In this document: positions 34,494 to 42,304 of the stretch, piece after piece | How positions within the stretch are numbered: the first letter of the stretch is position 1 | How the letters are laid out: every line of letters begins with the position of its first letter | Assembly: GCF_021538895.1 (NCBI RefSeq) | Contig: NZ_JADDRL010000042.1 | Coordinates: 1-64,000 of the forward strand | Direction: 5' to 3' | Length of the DNA stretch: 64,000 nucleotides | DNA from: Streptomyces olivochromogenes | Lineage (GTDB): Bacteria > Actinomycetota > Actinomycetes > Streptomycetales > Streptomycetaceae | Program-made: the position numbers and the translations under genes | Notes under the pieces: generated by a model | Databases searched by the model: none | What the model was told of the DNA's origin: nothing | Seen by the model: only the letters and a program-made list of their open reading frames with translations

Positions 34494-35159
34494 GTGTTCG
34501 ACTTTCTTGAAGGTTACGACGTCCTCGGGGCGTTCTGGATGACGGTGAAACTCACCGCCCTCTCCGCCCTGGGCTCCCTGATCTGGGGCACCCTGCTGGC
34601 CGGGATGCGGGTCAGCCCGGTCCCGCTGATGCGCGGGTTCGCCACCGTCTACGTGAACATCGTCCGGAACATCCCCCTGACGGTGATCATCCTCTTCACC
34701 TCGCTCGGCCTCGCCGACATCTTCGGCATGACGCTGGGCGCCTCCGACTTCAAGGTCCAGGGCTTCCGGCTGGCGGTGCTCGGTTTCATCGCCTACACCG
34801 CGGCCTTCGTCTGCGAGGCACTGCGGTCCGGCATCAACACCGTGCCGCTGGGGCAGGCCGAGGCGGCCCGCGCGATCGGGCTGAGCTTCAGCCAGACGCT
34901 CCGGCTGATCGTGCTGCCCCAGGCGTTCCGCTCGGTCATCGGCCCGCTGGCCAACGTGCTGATCGCGTTGACCAAGAACACCACCGTGGCGGCGGCGATC
35001 GGCGTGGCCGAGGCCGCGTACCTGATGAAGTCGATGATCGAGAACGAGGCCCAGACGCTGCTCGTCGGCGCGGTCTTCGCCTTCGGGTTCGTGGTGCTGA
35101 CCCTTCCCACCGGCCTCTTCCTCGGCTGGCTCGGCAAGCGCATGGCGGTGAAGCGATGA
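34494..35159 (+). CDS. gluC: Glutamate ABC transporter permease GluC
   Basis: 221 aa from GTG (VFDFLEGYDVLG) with GGGAG just upstream; an ATG at 34452 would add 14 residues but has no ribosome site. Five or so membrane segments; the EAA loop that docks to GluA reads EAARAIGLSFSQTLRLIVLP. The stop overlaps the gluD start (ATGA), so the permease pair is translationally coupled. Confidence 0.92.
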   Translation: MFDFLEGYDVLGAFWMTVKLTALSALGSLIWGTLLAGMRVSPVPLMRGFATVYVNIVRNIPLTVIILFTSLGLADIFGMTLGASDFKVQGFRLAVLGFIAYTAAFVCEALRSGINTVPLGQAEAARAIGLSFSQTLRLIVLPQAFRSVIGPLANVLIALTKNTTVAAAIGVAEAAYLMKSMIENEAQTLLVGAVFAFGFVVLTLPTGLFLGWLGKRMAVKR

Positions 35160-36055
35160 GCTCCGTTCTGTACGACACCCCCGGCCCCCGGGCCAAGCGG
35201 CGCAACGTCGTCTTCTCCGTGGTCTTCGTCCTCGTGCTCGCCCTGGTGGCGTGGTGGGTCTGGCAGAAGATGGGCGACAAGGGCCAGCTGAAGTGGGACC
35301 TGTGGGAGCCGTTCACCACGTCAGAGGCGTGGACGACGTATCTGCTGCCGGGCCTCGGCAACACCCTGAAGGCCGCCGCGCTCGCCATGGTCATCGCGCT
35401 CCCGCTGGGCGCCTTCTTCGGCATCGCGCGCATGTCGGACCACCGGTGGGTGCGGGTTCCGGCCGGGGCGGTGGTCGAGTTCTTCCGCGCGATCCCGGTC
35501 CTGCTGCTGATGCTGTTCGCCAACGAGTTCTACGCCCGCTCCACGGACGTCACCAGCGACGACCGGCCGCTGTACGCCGTCGTCACCGGCCTGGTGCTCT
35601 ACAACGCCTCGGTGCTCGCCGAGATCGTACGGGCCGGCATCCTCGCGCTCCCCAAGGGGCAGACGGAGGCAGCCCACGCGATCGGCCTGCGCAAGGGCCA
35701 GACGATGACGAGCATCCTGCTCCCGCAGGCCGTCACGGCCATGCTGCCGGCCATCGTCAGCCAGCTGGTGGTCATCGTGAAGGACACCGCGCTGGGCGGC
35801 GTGATGATCGGCTACACCGAGCTGCTCAGCGCGCGTCAGACGCTCGCGGCGAACTACGCCAACGTCATCCCCAGCTTCATCGTGGTGGCGATCGTCTTCG
35901 TCGTCGTGAACTTCGCCCTGACCAGCTTCGCGAGCTGGCTGGAGCGCAGGCTGCGGCGCAGCAAGCGCGGTACGGGCGCGGTCCTGGCGCCGGACACGGT
36001 CGAGGACAACCCCGCGGCGATCAACGGCTCCTACGGGGCGGGAACCTACGCTTGA
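35156..36055 (+). CDS. gluD: Glutamate ABC transporter permease GluD
   Basis: 299 aa, second transmembrane subunit. Membrane segments at about 20-40, 65-90, 105-125, 138-165 and 225-265; EAA loop TEAAHAIGLRKGQTMTSILL. It starts inside the gluC stop (ATGA). The C-terminal 35 residues (RRSKRGTGAVLAPDTVEDN) are cytoplasmic. A clear terminator follows 25 bases downstream, closing the operon. Confidence 0.94.
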   Translation: MSSVLYDTPGPRAKRRNVVFSVVFVLVLALVAWWVWQKMGDKGQLKWDLWEPFTTSEAWTTYLLPGLGNTLKAAALAMVIALPLGAFFGIARMSDHRWVRVPAGAVVEFFRAIPVLLLMLFANEFYARSTDVTSDDRPLYAVVTGLVLYNASVLAEIVRAGILALPKGQTEAAHAIGLRKGQTMTSILLPQAVTAMLPAIVSQLVVIVKDTALGGVMIGYTELLSARQTLAANYANVIPSFIVVAIVFVVVNFALTSFASWLERRLRRSKRGTGAVLAPDTVEDNPAAINGSYGAGTYA

Positions 36056-36080
36056 CGATCAGTCAACCCGTATGACCCGT

Positions 36081-36116
36081 ACGGAGGGCAGTGGCATGAT
36101 CGCCACTGCCCTCCGT
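36081..36116 (+). terminator. gluABCD operon terminator
   Basis: Perfect 15-bp stem (ACGGAGGGCAGTGGC and complement) with loop ATGATC, 25 bases after the gluD stop and before the monooxygenase gene. Confidence 0.9.
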
Positions 36117-36232
36117 CGCTTGACGCAAACCCCTCCAATGGGTTGCATACGTTCTGTGATCGTGCACCCCGCTCCACCTTCGTGTTCACCCACGTCCGTC
36201 AGGGCACCGCTGCGGGCAGGGGGCGCCGCGCC

Positions 36233-37900
36233 GTGGATCCGGTGATCATCGTCGGAGCGGGGCCCGTCGGGCTCACGCTCGCCCTGGCGCTGGCGCGTCA
36301 GGAGGTGCCGTGCGTGGTCCTCGACGAGGGCCCCGGCAAGGACGAACCACGAGCCGCCCGCACGGTCGTCCTACGTGCGGACACCGCCGCGCTGATCGAG
36401 CGGCTCACCGGCGTCCCGCTCGCCGGACAGGGCGTGCGCTGGGCCGGATGGCGCTCGGTCCGGCGCAGGCAGGTGATGCGCGAGATCGCCTTCGACGACG
36501 CCGAGCCCGCGCCCCTGCACCTCGCCCAGCACGTGCTGACCGCCGCCCTGCGCACCGCGCTCGCCGCCCGGCCACTGGCCAGGATCGCCGTGGACAGCCG
36601 CCTCGACACGATCGAGCAGGAACGCTCCGGCGTCACCGCGCACACCCGGGGTCCCCAGGGCACCTGGTGGCGCGGCAGTTACCTGGTCGGCTGCGACGGC
36701 CCCCGCTCGACCGTGCGCAAGCTCCAGGACATCCGCTTCCCCGGCCGTACGGCGGTCGAGCGATACGCCGTCGCCGCACTGCGCGCGGAACTTCCGTGGA
36801 CCGACCAGGCGTTGCTCCATCGGATGCCGCCGTGGCGGACGTCCGGGCCCTCGGCCGGGGAGGTGACCGCCCGCCCCCTCCCGGAGAGCGTGTGGCGCCT
36901 GGACTGGCTGCTGCCGCCGGGCAAGGACCTCGTCACGCCCGAGCTCCTGCTCGCCCGCATCCGCGAGACCCTCGCGGGCTGGACGGACGGCACCACCCCG
37001 CCGTACGAACTGCTCGACACCGGCGTCCACACGGTGCACCACCGCCTGGCCCGCAGGTGGCGCGCCGGCCGGGTCTTCCTCGCCGGGGACGCGGCGCACC
37101 TGCTGGGCGCGCTGGGCACCCAGGGGCTCGACGAGGGACTCAGGGACGCCGACAACCTCGCCTGGAAGCTGGCCCTCGCCTGGCACCACGGCCCGCACGA
37201 GGCCCTGCTCGACAGCTACCAGGCGGAGCGGCGCGCGGTGGTCGCCGCCCGGCTGCGCGCCGCCGACCAGGTCCTGCCGGTGCTGCGCGGCGGTGGCGGG
37301 CTGCGCGCCTACGTCCCCGGTACCGCCCGGGGCCAGGACGTGCTGCTCATGGACGGTCACCTGGGGCGCGGCCCGCTGGGGGCGCCGGGGACGTACGCCC
37401 ACTCGCCGCTCGCGCCCCGGCACTTGGAGGCGGAGGTGGCTCTCGACACGCCGCCGGGCGCGCCGGTGGCCGACGTCCGGGTCACGGCGGAGGACGGCAC
37501 CTTCGTACAGCTGCGGGACCGGCTCGGGCGCGACGCGCTGCTGGTGGTCCTGGTCGCGCCGGGTACGGGCGTGTGGGACCGCAAGCACTGGGTGACCGCC
37601 GGGGTCATGCCCCGGCTGGCCGCCGCGGTGACCGCGCTGCCGCACCCGGCCGAGCTGCTGGTCGCCGAGAGTTACCCGGGCGCCCCCGCGCACTCCGTGC
37701 TGCTCGTACGCCCCGACGGCCACCTGGTCACCGCGCTCAACGGGGTCCGCCCGGCCGATCTGTACGCGGCCGCGGAGGCGACGCTGGGCGGTGCGGCGAA
37801 GCCGGAGACGGAAGTCGAGGCGAAGGCAAACACGGAGGCGAAGACGGAGGCGGAGGACGAGGCACAGGCCGAGGCCGGGGCGGGCTCGCGCGCGCGTTGA
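36233..37900 (+). CDS. FAD-dependent aromatic-ring monooxygenase
   Basis: 555 aa from GTG; the Rossmann motif IIVGAGPVGLTLALALA begins at residue 4, which fixes the start near here. Class A flavoprotein hydroxylase features: DG motif LVGCDGPRSTVRK, and GD motif VFLAGDAAHLLGALGTQGLD binding the FAD ribityl chain; a thioredoxin-like C-terminal domain (about 410-525) is typical of PgaE/MhpA-like hydroxylases. The last 30 residues are an Ala/Glu/Lys-rich acidic tail (KANTEAKTEAEDEAQAEAGA) with no homology. It stands alone; substrate may be a phenolic compound. No secondary-metabolite genes lie beside it. Confidence 0.88.
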   Translation: MDPVIIVGAGPVGLTLALALARQEVPCVVLDEGPGKDEPRAARTVVLRADTAALIERLTGVPLAGQGVRWAGWRSVRRRQVMREIAFDDAEPAPLHLAQHVLTAALRTALAARPLARIAVDSRLDTIEQERSGVTAHTRGPQGTWWRGSYLVGCDGPRSTVRKLQDIRFPGRTAVERYAVAALRAELPWTDQALLHRMPPWRTSGPSAGEVTARPLPESVWRLDWLLPPGKDLVTPELLLARIRETLAGWTDGTTPPYELLDTGVHTVHHRLARRWRAGRVFLAGDAAHLLGALGTQGLDEGLRDADNLAWKLALAWHHGPHEALLDSYQAERRAVVAARLRAADQVLPVLRGGGGLRAYVPGTARGQDVLLMDGHLGRGPLGAPGTYAHSPLAPRHLEAEVALDTPPGAPVADVRVTAEDGTFVQLRDRLGRDALLVVLVAPGTGVWDRKHWVTAGVMPRLAAAVTALPHPAELLVAESYPGAPAHSVLLVRPDGHLVTALNGVRPADLYAAAEATLGGAAKPETEVEAKANTEAKTEAEDEAQAEAGAGSRAR

Positions 37901-38017
37901 CCCGGCCTGTGATCACCCTCCGGTCCACATGGTGACGGTCAGTTGACCGGTCCGCACCGGCATGGTGTACTCCGGATCGTGACCGACACCGATGTGCGCC
38001 TGTGGCGGAGGGTCCAT

Positions 38018-38065
38018 ATGGACCTCGTCCGCTACGCGGGCTGCGTGTGTCGCCCGTCCTGCTGA
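38018..38065 (+). CDS. Putative Cys-containing regulatory leader peptide
   Basis: ATG preceded by GGAGGG at 5 bases encodes MDLVRYAGCVCRPSC; an in-frame GTG at 37979 would give 28 residues ending the same way. Three of the last seven codons are Cys. The core R-VHMDLVRYAG-CR matches the short actinobacterial leader peptides found before sulfur genes, typically with H-x-DL-R and a C-terminal Cys. It ends 71 bases before the cysteine dioxygenase start, with a hairpin between. Ribosome pausing at Cys codons could sense cysteinyl-tRNA. Confidence 0.68.
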   Translation: MDLVRYAGCVCRPSC

Positions 38066-38087
38066 ATTCGCACCCCTTCTTCTCCCC

Positions 38088-38105
38088 GGGCGCTGCCCAG
38101 CGCCC
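38088..38105 (+). promoter_or_regulatory. Hairpin between leader peptide and cysteine dioxygenase gene
   Basis: GGGCGCT-GCCC-AGCGCCC, a 7-bp stem followed by more C residues, 22 bases after the leader stop. It could be a terminator or a structure that hides the downstream ribosome site. An alternative pairing partner was not identified. Confidence 0.45.
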
Positions 38106-38136
38106 CCCTTGGCGAACGCACCTCAGGACGGTGTAC

Positions 38137-38706
38137 GTGTCTGTCTCACCCTCTTCTCCCCCGTCTCTCCCTTCCTCTCCCTCCGTCGCCCCTCCCGCCG
38201 CCGTCGTCGCTTCCGCGCCCACGCAGGCGGACCTTCTCGACTTCGTACGGCGCACCGCGGCCGACGCCGAACTGATCGCCTCGCTCCCGCTCGACCCGGA
38301 GGGCCGCACCTGGGTACGGCTCGAAGGGCCCGGCGGCAGCGAGGCCTGGCTGATCGGCTGGCCGCCCGGCACCGGCACCGGCTGGCACGACCACGCCGAC
38401 TCGGTCGGCGCCTTCCTCACCGCGTCCGGCGAGCTCACCGAGAACTCGCTCGCCGCCCGGCTGCCCACCGACGGCTGGCGGACCCTGGAACTCACCGACG
38501 GCGTGGACCGCGAGCGCCGGCTGCCGGCCGGGCAGGGGCGCTCCTTCGGCCGGCACCACGTCCACGAGGTGCTCAACCTGTCCGCCGACCGGCACGCCGT
38601 CTCCGTCCACGCCTACTACCCGCCGCTGCCACGGATCCGCCGCTACAGCCGCAGCGGCCCGGTGCTGCGCCTGGAGCAGGTCGAGCGACCGGAGGACTGG
38701 CAGTGA
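38137..38706 (+). CDS. Cysteine dioxygenase
   Basis: 189 aa cupin. Oxidises cysteine with O2 to cysteine sulfinate. Iron ligands are seen in GWHDHADSVGAF (two His) and HHVHEVLNL (third His); the length and HVHEVLN ending of the cupin motif fit bacterial type I enzymes. GTG chosen because AGGA lies 8 bases upstream; a GTG two codons earlier also exists. The first 30 residues are Ser/Pro-rich and not part of the fold. Its stop overlaps the rhodanese start (GTGA). Expression is probably tied to cysteine through the leader peptide. Confidence 0.88.
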   Translation: MSVSPSSPPSLPSSPSVAPPAAVVASAPTQADLLDFVRRTAADAELIASLPLDPEGRTWVRLEGPGGSEAWLIGWPPGTGTGWHDHADSVGAFLTASGELTENSLAARLPTDGWRTLELTDGVDRERRLPAGQGRSFGRHHVHEVLNLSADRHAVSVHAYYPPLPRIRRYSRSGPVLRLEQVERPEDWQ

Positions 38707-39104
38707 GCGGGCCGGGCGAACAGCCGCTGGGCATCGACGAGTTGCTGACACGCGTGCGGAAGCGCTACCGGCGCGTCGAACCGGGAGAGGCGTTTCGGGC
38801 GGCTCGGGCCGGCGAGGCGCTGCTGGTCGACATCCGGTACGCGGCCCTGCGCGAGCGGGACGGGGTGATCCCCGGTGCGCTCGTCGTCGAGCGGAACGAA
38901 CTGGAGTGGCGCCTGGACCCCGTGGGCAGCCATCGCGTCCCCGAGGCCACCGGTCACGATCTGCGCATAGTGGTGATCTGCAACGAGGGTTACGCGTCCA
39001 GCCTCGCGGCCGCCTCCCTGCACCAACTGGGCCTGCACCGCGCGACGGACCTGATCGGCGGCTTCCAGGCCTGGAAGTCGGCGGGCCTTCCGGTGACACC
39101 GTGA
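38703..39104 (+). CDS. Rhodanese-domain sulfurtransferase
   Basis: 133 aa, single rhodanese domain. Active-site loop ICNEGYASS carries the catalytic Cys; LLVDIRYAALRERDGVIPGAL and DLIGGFQAWKSAGLP are the family flanks. It overlaps the dioxygenase stop by GTGA and so is translated with it. Likely handles persulfide or thiosulfate sulfur arising from cysteine breakdown. Convergent with recX, 87 bases away. Confidence 0.92.
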   Translation: MSGPGEQPLGIDELLTRVRKRYRRVEPGEAFRAARAGEALLVDIRYAALRERDGVIPGALVVERNELEWRLDPVGSHRVPEATGHDLRIVVICNEGYASSLAAASLHQLGLHRATDLIGGFQAWKSAGLPVTP

Positions 39105-39191
39105 CGCGCTGATCCCGTCGGGCCGGCGCCGGGACTCGTCCGCCTCGGCACCCGTCGGCGTGGGCACCGGCCGCGCCGACACCCGTCGGCG

Positions 39192-40103
39192 TCAGAACTC
39201 CTCGCCCTCCAGGAACTCCGTGTCCTCGCCCTCCTCCTCCAGCGCCTGGCGGACCACCCGGAGGGCCATGCCCTCGGGGTATCCCTTGCGGGCGAGCATG
39301 CCGGCGAGGCGCCGTATCCGCTTGTCGCGGTCGAGGCCGCGGGTGGCGCGCAGCTTGCGGTCCACGAGCTCACGCGCCGTCTCCTCCTCCTGCTCGGAGT
39401 CGAGCCGGGAGACAGCCTCGTCGATCAGCGCCGAGTCGACGCCCTTGGTCCGCAGTTCCCGCGCGAGGGCCCGGCGGGCGAGGCCGCGGCCGTGATGCCG
39501 GGACTCCACCCAGGCATCGGCGAACGCACTGTCGTCGATCAGGCCGGCCTCCTCGAACCGGGACAGCACCTCCTCGGCCACCTCGTCCGGGATCTCCCGC
39601 TTGCGCAGGGCGTCCGCGAGCTGCTTCCGCGTGCGCGGGGTCCCGGTGAGCAGGCGCAGACAGATCGCCCGCGCCCGCTCAGCCGGGCCCCCAGGGGACT
39701 CCTCCTTCTCGGCCCTCGACAAGGAGAAGGAGCCCCCGTCCTCTTCGGACGTCTCCCCGAAGCCGCCACGCCCCCGACGTCCACGCGGGCCGCCCTGGTC
39801 ACGCCGCCCACGTCCACCGCGCCGCGCACCGCCGCGCGGCTCGTCGCCGTACGGCCGCCCGTCCGGGCCGGTGCCCGGATCGCCTCCGTACGGCTCAGCG
39901 CCCCCGTACGTCCCACCGTGCCCGAGCGGTTCGGCACTCCCGTACCGCTCGCCCCCCGCGTATGGCTCGGTGTCCGCGTAGGCGCCGTCGTCGCCCCCCG
40001 TACCGTCGCCCGTCCGGGCGGGGTCCGCGCCACCTCTCCCCCGGCGCCGCTCCCGTGCGGCGTCGAGGTGGGCGTACTCGGCCCAGTCGGTTCGTCGTGT
40101 CAC
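39192..40103 (-). CDS. recX: Regulatory protein RecX
   Basis: 303 aa from GTG, only three bases after the recA stop. The RecX helical repeats fill residues 140-303 (RAICLRLLTGTPRTRKQLAD, LIDDSAFADAWVESRHHGRG, LARRALARELRTKGVDSALI, RLAGMLARKGYPEGMALRVV). RecX dampens RecA filament growth. About 135 residues at the N-terminus are an unusual low-complexity addition rich in Gly, Tyr, Asp and Arg with repeated (A/E)EPYGG-like units and an RGG-like block (RRGGRGRRDQGG); RecX elsewhere is about half this length. It shares the recA promoter. Confidence 0.93.
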   Translation of the reverse strand: MTRRTDWAEYAHLDAARERRRGRGGADPARTGDGTGGDDGAYADTEPYAGGERYGSAEPLGHGGTYGGAEPYGGDPGTGPDGRPYGDEPRGGARRGGRGRRDQGGPRGRRGRGGFGETSEEDGGSFSLSRAEKEESPGGPAERARAICLRLLTGTPRTRKQLADALRKREIPDEVAEEVLSRFEEAGLIDDSAFADAWVESRHHGRGLARRALARELRTKGVDSALIDEAVSRLDSEQEEETARELVDRKLRATRGLDRDKRIRRLAGMLARKGYPEGMALRVVRQALEEEGEDTEFLEGEEF

Positions 40104-40106
40104 GGG

Positions 40107-41231
40107 TCAGCTCTTGGCTGCGGCGGCCTTGGGCTTGGTGGCCTTGGCGGCTGCCGGAGCGGCGGCCGGCTTGGCGGCGTCGTCCGTGGCGGTCACCGCG
40201 GCGTCCGCGCCCGGCTCGGCGGTGGGCTCCTCCGGACGCACGCCGACGCCCAGCTTCTCCTTGATCTTCTTCTCGATCTCGTTGGCCAGGTCGGGGTTGT
40301 CCTTGAGGAAGTTGCGCGCGTTCTCCTTGCCCTGGCCGAGCTGGTCGCCCTCGTACGTGTACCAGGCGCCGGCCTTGCGGACGAAGCCGTGCTCCACGCC
40401 CATGTCGATCAGGCCGCCCTCGCGGCTGATGCCCTGGCCGTAGAGGATGTCGAACTCGGCCTGCTTGAAGGGCGGCGCGACCTTGTTCTTGACGACCTTG
40501 CAGCGGGTGCGGTTGCCGACCGCCTCCGTGCCGTCCTTCAGGGTCTCGATGCGGCGGATGTCGATACGCACCGAGGCGTAGAACTTCAGCGCGCGGCCAC
40601 CGGTCGTGGTCTCCGGGGAGCCGAACATCACGCCGATCTTCTCGCGGAGCTGGTTGATGAAGATCGCGGTGGTCTTGGACTGGTTGAGCGCGCTGGTGAT
40701 CTTCCGCAGGGCCTGGCTCATCAGACGGGCCTGGAGACCGACGTGGCTGTCGCCCATCTCGCCCTCGATCTCCGCGCGCGGGACGAGCGCGGCGACGGAG
40801 TCGATGACGATGAGGTCGAGGGCGCCGGAGCGGACCAGCATGTCCACGATCTCCAGGGCCTGCTCGCCGTTGTCGGGCTGGGAGAGGATCAGGTTGTCGA
40901 TGTCGACGCCGAGCTTGCGCGCGTACTCGGGGTCGAGGGCGTGCTCCGCGTCCACGAAGGCGACCTGGCCGCCGGCCTTCTGGGCGTTGGCCACCGCGTG
41001 CAGGGTCAGGGTCGTCTTACCGGAGGACTCCGGGCCGTAGATCTCCACGACACGGCCACGCGGCAGGCCGCCGACACCGAGGGCCACGTCGAGCGCGGTC
41101 GACCCGGTCGGGATGACCTCGATGGGCTCCCTCGACCGCTCGCCCATGCGCATGACCGCGCCCTTGCCGAATTGCCGTTCAATCTGTGCGAGCGCGGCGT
41201 CGAGCGCCTTCTCGCGGTCGGTTCCTGCCAT
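40107..41231 (-). CDS. recA: Recombinase RecA
   Basis: 374 aa. Walker A GPESSGKTTLT at 66, Walker B LIVIDSVAALVP, loop L1 EGEMGDSHVG, L2 near FINQLREKIGVMFGSPETTTGG, and a C-terminal Ala/Lys/Pro-rich tail (KPAAAPAAAKATKPKAAAAK) common in Streptomyces. Catalyses strand exchange and triggers LexA self-cleavage. The start MAGTDREKAL is the family start; the open frame continues upstream through the promoter but has no meaning there. recX follows at 3 bases. Confidence 0.99.
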   Translation of the reverse strand: MAGTDREKALDAALAQIERQFGKGAVMRMGERSREPIEVIPTGSTALDVALGVGGLPRGRVVEIYGPESSGKTTLTLHAVANAQKAGGQVAFVDAEHALDPEYARKLGVDIDNLILSQPDNGEQALEIVDMLVRSGALDLIVIDSVAALVPRAEIEGEMGDSHVGLQARLMSQALRKITSALNQSKTTAIFINQLREKIGVMFGSPETTTGGRALKFYASVRIDIRRIETLKDGTEAVGNRTRCKVVKNKVAPPFKQAEFDILYGQGISREGGLIDMGVEHGFVRKAGAWYTYEGDQLGQGKENARNFLKDNPDLANEIEKKIKEKLGVGVRPEEPTAEPGADAAVTATDDAAKPAAAPAAAKATKPKAAAAKS

Positions 41232-41395
41232 GGGTTCCACCCGATTTGCTTGAGTCGATCGCTTCACGTCAAAGACGCTAACGCCTGCCACTGACAATGC
41301 GCCCCGACGCCGGCCCGGCCTGTGGATAACTCGGGCACTTCTCCACGCAAACCATGTCGAAATCCCCGTCGAGAGCCTCGCCTGAGCTTCCATAA

Positions 41396-41421
41396 GAATG
41401 GATGTTCGATTTTCGTGTCAA
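41396..41421 (-). promoter_or_regulatory. recA promoter with embedded LexA (SOS) box
   Basis: Read on the minus strand, TTGACA (41421-41416) is a consensus -35, and the palindromic GAACATCCATTC (41407-41396, consensus GAAC-N4-GTTC with one change) lies in the spacer, where LexA would block polymerase. A -10-like TTCTTAT follows at the right distance. This is 165-190 bases upstream of recA. The site also lies before the divergent membrane protein gene. Confidence 0.8.
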
Positions 41422-41533
41422 GCGCACCACACGCCTCTGCCGAGCGTGGCTCCTCGTCTACTCCTCGCGGTGTACGGCAGGTGTCTTCGGCCGGACGACG
41501 ACCGTGCGGGAGGCTCTCGGGAGCCTTGGGGTC

Positions 41534-42289
41534 ATGCTCATGGCCACGAAGAAACCGCGCCCCGTCGAGCGCCTCTGCCACGCGACCGGTGCGGCCCTCG
41601 TCCTCTGCGGTCTCGCGCACCTGGTGGTGTTCGCCGTCGACGGCGGCCCCTGGGACGGTCCCGTCTCCTGGCGCAAGCCCGTCACCTTCGGGCTCTCCTT
41701 CGGGGTGACGCTGATCGCGGTCACCTGGGTGACGTCGTACCTGCGCGTCGGGGAGCGGCTGCGCACCACGCTGCTCGCCGTGTTCGCCGCCGACTGCGTG
41801 GTGGAGGTGGGCGGCATCATGCTGCAGGCCTGGCGTCGGGTGCCCTCGCATCTCAACATGGAGACCCCCTTCGACACGGCGGTGTCCATGACGCTCGCGG
41901 TGGGCGGGGGCGTCCTGGTGGCGCTGCTCACCGTCTTCGCGGTCGTGTCCTTCCGACGCCGGCCCGTGGGGCCCGCGGGCATGCCACTGGCCGTGCGCTC
42001 GGGGTTCGCGATCCTGCTCGTGGCGCTCGCCTCCGGCGCGGCGATGATCGCGCGCGGGGTGGTGCTCACCCGGACCGGACACCAGGAGGCGGCGTACCAC
42101 TCGACGGCTCCGCTCAAGCCGCTGCACGGGGTGAGCCTGCACGCCGTGCTGGTCCTGCCCGCGTTGGCGTGGCTGCTGTCCCGCACGTCCTGGAGCGAGC
42201 GAGTGCGCCGGCGGATCGTGGCCGCGGCGGTCGGGTGTTACGCGGCCGCCGTCGCCGGTGCCGGGGTGTGGGCGGTGCTCACGTACTGA
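41534..42289 (+). CDS. Integral membrane protein, seven hydrophobic segments, unknown function
   Basis: 251 aa from ATG (a second ATG two codons later is equally possible; the open frame reaches back to 41402 through the recA promoter, which I reject). Hydrophobic helices: ALVLCGLAHLVVFAV, VTFGLSFGVTLIAVTWV, TTLLAVFAADCVVEVGGIML, LAVGGGVLVALLTVFAVVS, FAILLVALASGAAMIA, VSLHAVLVLPALAWLLS and IVAAAVGCYAAAVAGAGVW. I do not recognise a named family. It is divergent from recA and convergent with the AI-2E transporter gene (15 bases between stops). Confidence 0.75.
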   Translation: MLMATKKPRPVERLCHATGAALVLCGLAHLVVFAVDGGPWDGPVSWRKPVTFGLSFGVTLIAVTWVTSYLRVGERLRTTLLAVFAADCVVEVGGIMLQAWRRVPSHLNMETPFDTAVSMTLAVGGGVLVALLTVFAVVSFRRRPVGPAGMPLAVRSGFAILLVALASGAAMIARGVVLTRTGHQEAAYHSTAPLKPLHGVSLHAVLVLPALAWLLSRTSWSERVRRRIVAAAVGCYAAAVAGAGVWAVLTY

Positions 42290-42304
42290 ACCCGCTCGCC
42301 CCGG

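Noticed and set aside
41232..41393. N-terminal extension of recA
   Set aside because: It reads through the promoter region; RecA family homology starts exactly at MAGTDREKAL.
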